Source: HGM11416 sp034104345 (lineage in GTDB: Bacteria > Bacillota > Clostridia > Christensenellales > Borkfalkiaceae). Taken from it: a stretch of DNA of 64,000 nt. This document shows positions 61,951 to 64,000 of the stretch, one piece after another; positions within the stretch are counted from its first letter, which is position 1; the number at the start of each line of letters is the position of its first letter. The position numbers and the translations under genes were made by a program. The notes under the pieces are model-generated. The model was not told the DNA's origin. It was given only the letters and a program-made list of their open reading frames with translations, and did not search any database. Where the stretch lies: assembly GCA_034104345.1 (NCBI GenBank), contig JAXEDY010000019.1, positions 1 through 64,000 of the forward strand, read 5' to 3'.

Positions 61951-62976
61951 TTACCATTTATAATAATAATCGTCGTCAGGAAGTTTTCCGCCGATAAACG
62001 TTTTATCGAAAACGGCTATCTCGGTGAAATATTTTTCAACTTCCGCGCGGATTTCGCTTGCCTTTTTGCAGTCGATGTTGCAGGCGTCGATAACTTCTTT
62101 CGTAAAATCGAAAGTAAGACTCGATCCGTTATCCGCAAGTATGCCTTTAACTTCGGCGGGATTTTGCGAAATGAACGAATAGTTTTCGTTTAACGCGTTA
62201 TAAAGCGCGTTCATAAACGAAGCATCGGCGGCAACGCCGTCTTTAACCACTACGCCCGCTTGGGTATAACCGTCGATTCCGGTGAGTTTTTTCCATTCGG
62301 CTTGCAAATCGAGCGCGATCGAAGCGCCGCTTACCGCTTTTAACGCGTTGTCCGCAACGGGCTGACCTAAAACCGCAAAACTGTATTTACCCTGTTTAAG
62401 CCCCGCAACCGCGCTCGTCGCTTCGGAAACGTAAGCAAGAGCAACCTTTCCCGCAACGGCTTCGGCGTTTTCTTCGTATTCAACGTTGTTTTTCGCTAAA
62501 ATATATTTAAGCATAAGGTCGGGGGTTCCGCCTTGCCCGATGTTGTAAATAACTTCGCCTTTAAGGTCTTCAAGACTTTCAACGGGCTTGGTAGCTACCA
62601 TATAAAGCACGCCGAAAACGTTTACGGTTGCAAGTTTATGCTTAACGCCTTTCGCTGTGTAAAGTTTTGCAGAAGCGTTGGTGGGCATAAGAGCGATGTC
62701 GGTTTCAGCTTTTGTAAAAACGGTTCCTATCTGTGCGGCGGGAACTATTCGATAGTTGATTTTATGCCCGTCGATTTCACCGTAATCCTTCATAAGTTTA
62801 ACTACAGAAAGCGACGGAGCGCCGTCGGGCATTACGAAAGTGTAAGCCGCTTTTTCGGTGGCGTCTGAACCGCCGCTTGCCGAATCTGAGTTTTCTCCGC
62901 ACGAAGCGGCAAAAACCAAGCAAACCGAAAGTGCGGCGATAAACGCCGATTTTAAAAAGTGTTTTAAGTTTTTCAT
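61951..62976 (-). CDS. ABC transporter binding lipoprotein, NitT/TauT/NMT1-like
   Basis: This 341-residue protein has a lipoprotein signal peptide (lipobox FAASC) and Ser/Gly spacer. The mature part has YTFVMPDGAPSLSVVKLMKD, IALMPTNASAKLYTAKGVKH, VIYNIGQGGTPDLMLKYILA and KYSFAVLGQPVADNALKAVS, the pattern of SsuA/ThiY-like binding proteins. AGGAG precedes the ATG. The ligand is not deducible by eye. It lies upstream of the matching permease and ATPase genes, across the MITE-like element. Confidence 0.9.
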   Translation of the reverse strand: MKNLKHFLKSAFIAALSVCLVFAASCGENSDSASGGSDATEKAAYTFVMPDGAPSLSVVKLMKDYGEIDGHKINYRIVPAAQIGTVFTKAETDIALMPTNASAKLYTAKGVKHKLATVNVFGVLYMVATKPVESLEDLKGEVIYNIGQGGTPDLMLKYILAKNNVEYEENAEAVAGKVALAYVSEATSAVAGLKQGKYSFAVLGQPVADNALKAVSGASIALDLQAEWKKLTGIDGYTQAGVVVKDGVAADASFMNALYNALNENYSFISQNPAEVKGILADNGSSLTFDFTKEVIDACNIDCKKASEIRAEVEKYFTEIAVFDKTFIGGKLPDDDYYYKW

Positions 62977-63028
62977 TTTATAACTCCTATAAATTTATTT
63001 TGATTAACTTTTTTTAACAATTGAAGCT

Positions 63029-63277
63029 TTAAACGCTTGCGTCGGTAACGGCGGCTTTCGCTTTTACGCCGCCAAGTCTGCCGATTCTTCCGGTAAGCGC
63101 CGAAATCTTTTCGTTGGGCGCCTTTACCGCAACGCTTATAACGTAAACGTTTTCGGCTAAATTGGGAATACCCATTCTTCCTATTATAATATCGCCGTAT
63201 TCGGCAAGAACCGCGTTTACCGCCGCCGAAATTTTGCGCTCGCCTTCGATAATTATTCCTATAACTCCTATTTTCAT
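63029..63277 (-). CDS. TM1266-type iron-only hydrogenase system regulator
   Basis: This 82-residue ACT/NikR-C-like domain protein has MKIGVIGIIIEGERKISAAV, IIIGRMGIPNLAENVYVISV and ALTGRIGRLGGVKAKAAVTD, the family signature. In many anaerobes it accompanies hydE/hydF/hydG. None of those genes is here; the binding-protein gene follows 52 bp later. The DNA- or metabolite-binding role is only predicted. Confidence 0.88.
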   Translation of the reverse strand: MKIGVIGIIIEGERKISAAVNAVLAEYGDIIIGRMGIPNLAENVYVISVAVKAPNEKISALTGRIGRLGGVKAKAAVTDASV

Positions 63278-63568
63278 AACAAAACGCCCTTTTATTTTTA
63301 TTTGCTTTTTTATTTTCCGCCTGTTTTTTTTCTTATTCTTTATCGCGTATTTTATCTCGAAAAAAATTTAGCGAAATTTTGCAAAAACAAACCGCCCGCT
63401 TAAAAACCGGAAAAACGCCGGAAATTAAGGTGGCTTTTAATAAGTCGCTTACCCTTTGGGTATTTCACGCTGCGCGACGACGAACGAATATACAAAACGC
63501 ACTGCAGAAACCGTCGTAAACGCGGCGCAAAAAACGCATCGGTTGGGTGATTTGATTTTTACGATTAT
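63278..63568 (-). other. Long leader between a minus-strand promoter and the TM1266 gene
   Basis: If the promoter at 63569-63597 is used, the mRNA has a leader of about 285 nt. It holds small hairpins such as TACCC-AAA-GGGTA (about 63455-63466) and CCGG-CGTTTTT-CCGG (about 63408-63422), but no clear riboswitch or gene. Confidence 0.45.
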
Positions 63569-63597
63569 ATTCTAACATAAAACGCAAAAATTGTCAA
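63569..63597 (-). promoter_or_regulatory. Promoter reading toward the TM1266 gene
   Basis: On the minus strand TTGACA (63597-63592) and TAGAAT (63574-63569) are 17 bp apart. A TATAAT overlaps slightly downstream. The promoter is divergent from the fructose-bisphosphate aldolase promoter. Confidence 0.65.
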
Positions 63598-63680
63598 ACG
63601 ATTTTTAAAAGAGAATTTTAAAAGCGGATTTTTATAAAATGCAAAACGCCCGTTAAAATGCTTTGCCGCCGTAAAATAAG

Positions 63681-63709
63681 TTGCAAAAAACGCAAAAATG
63701 GTTTATAAT
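63681..63709 (+). promoter_or_regulatory. Promoter of the aldolase gene
   Basis: TTGCAA (63681-63686) and a perfect TATAAT (63704-63709) are 17 bp apart, 37 bp before the ATG at 63747. GCGGAGG is the ribosome binding site. Confidence 0.8.
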
Positions 63710-63746
63710 TCTTATCGAAAAGATAAAAATGGCGGAGGTAATATAA

Positions 63747-64000
63747 ATGCCACTGGTAACAACCAAAAAGATGTTTAAAACTGCCTATGAACAGAATTTC
63801 GCCGTCGGCGCGTTCAACGTGAACAACATGGAAATAGTTCAGGGCATAACCGAAGCGTGCCGCGAAGAAAAAGCACCCGTAATTTTACAGGTATCTAAAG
63901 GCGCTCGCGCTTATGCAAACCACACTTATCTCGTAAAACTCGTTGAAGCGGCGGTTATCGAATGCCCCGAAATTCCTATCGCTTTACACCTTGACCACGG
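63747..64000 (+). CDS. fba: Class II fructose-bisphosphate aldolase, N-terminal part
   Basis: The frame starts at 63747 after GGAGG and runs off the window end after 84 residues. It reads MPLVTTKKMFKTAYEQNFAV and GAFNVNNMEIVQGITEACRE, then PVILQVSKGARAYA and IALHLDHG, where the His is a zinc ligand. The enzyme splits fructose-1,6-bisphosphate to two triose phosphates. It is the only complete-looking glycolysis start besides ppdK in the window. The C-terminal two thirds lie outside. Confidence 0.95.
   Translation, partial: MPLVTTKKMFKTAYEQNFAVGAFNVNNMEIVQGITEACREEKAPVILQVSKGARAYANHTYLVKLVEAAVIECPEIPIALHLDH

Overview
The window reads as chromosomal DNA of a low-to-moderate G+C Bacillota (class Clostridia), probably an uncultured anaerobic gut lineage. 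Supporting signs are AGGAGG-type ribosome binding sites, sigma-A promoters with 17-bp spacers, monoderm-style lipoprotein signal peptides, InlB-type repeats, PPDK, a MazF without an evident MazE, a TM1266-type hydrogenase-associated regulator and a bacterial GlnRS. The genus cannot be told from the sequence.

The left part (about 1-38.8 kb) is accessory. It opens with the 5' part of a LexA-like repressor, an XRE regulator, a DUF1273/YpsA-type protein and a WYL regulator. From 2.9 to 16.7 kb lies a partly decayed glycan-use cluster on the minus strand. Intact members are a ROK kinase, an esterase, a SIS isomerase, an SGNH hydrolase, a DUF4434 protein, a MATE transporter, a GH112 phosphorylase and a GH20 hydrolase. 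Broken members are a GH78 rhamnosidase, an AGE-type epimerase, an SGNH remnant and an MFS transporter, with IS3 and IS110 fragments between them.

From 33.7 down to 16.7 kb runs a long minus-strand surface and uptake series: GH2 beta-mannosidase-like enzyme, two sugar ABC permeases, a solute-binding lipoprotein, a DUF4091/GH123-like lipoprotein, a 1543-residue modular lipoprotein, two small lipoproteins, a 42-residue peptide and a 956-residue secreted InlB-repeat protein. The two large proteins share a module of about 160-200 residues that I do not recognise. An AraC regulator diverges from this series, followed by a GH106-like enzyme and a quinone oxidoreductase. GH20, GH112, GH123-like, GH2 and ROK genes together suggest salvage of host-type or galactose- and mannose-containing glycans; GH78 and GH106 point to rhamnose-containing substrates as well.

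At 38.8-39.4 kb a tRNA 3'-end remnant and a truncated IS21 transposase mark a likely island edge. The right part (39.6-64 kb) is core-like, with different codon use: ppdK, guaA, guaB, two CvpA-family genes, glnS, an RluA-family synthase, lspA, pncB, lgt, mazF, a NitT/TauT-type ABC transporter, a TM1266-type regulator and the start of a class II fructose-bisphosphate aldolase. It also carries three copies of a 34-bp hairpin repeat, a 282-bp element with terminal inverted repeats, and a four-copy 22-bp direct repeat upstream of lgt. No rRNA, CRISPR array or intact insertion sequence was seen.
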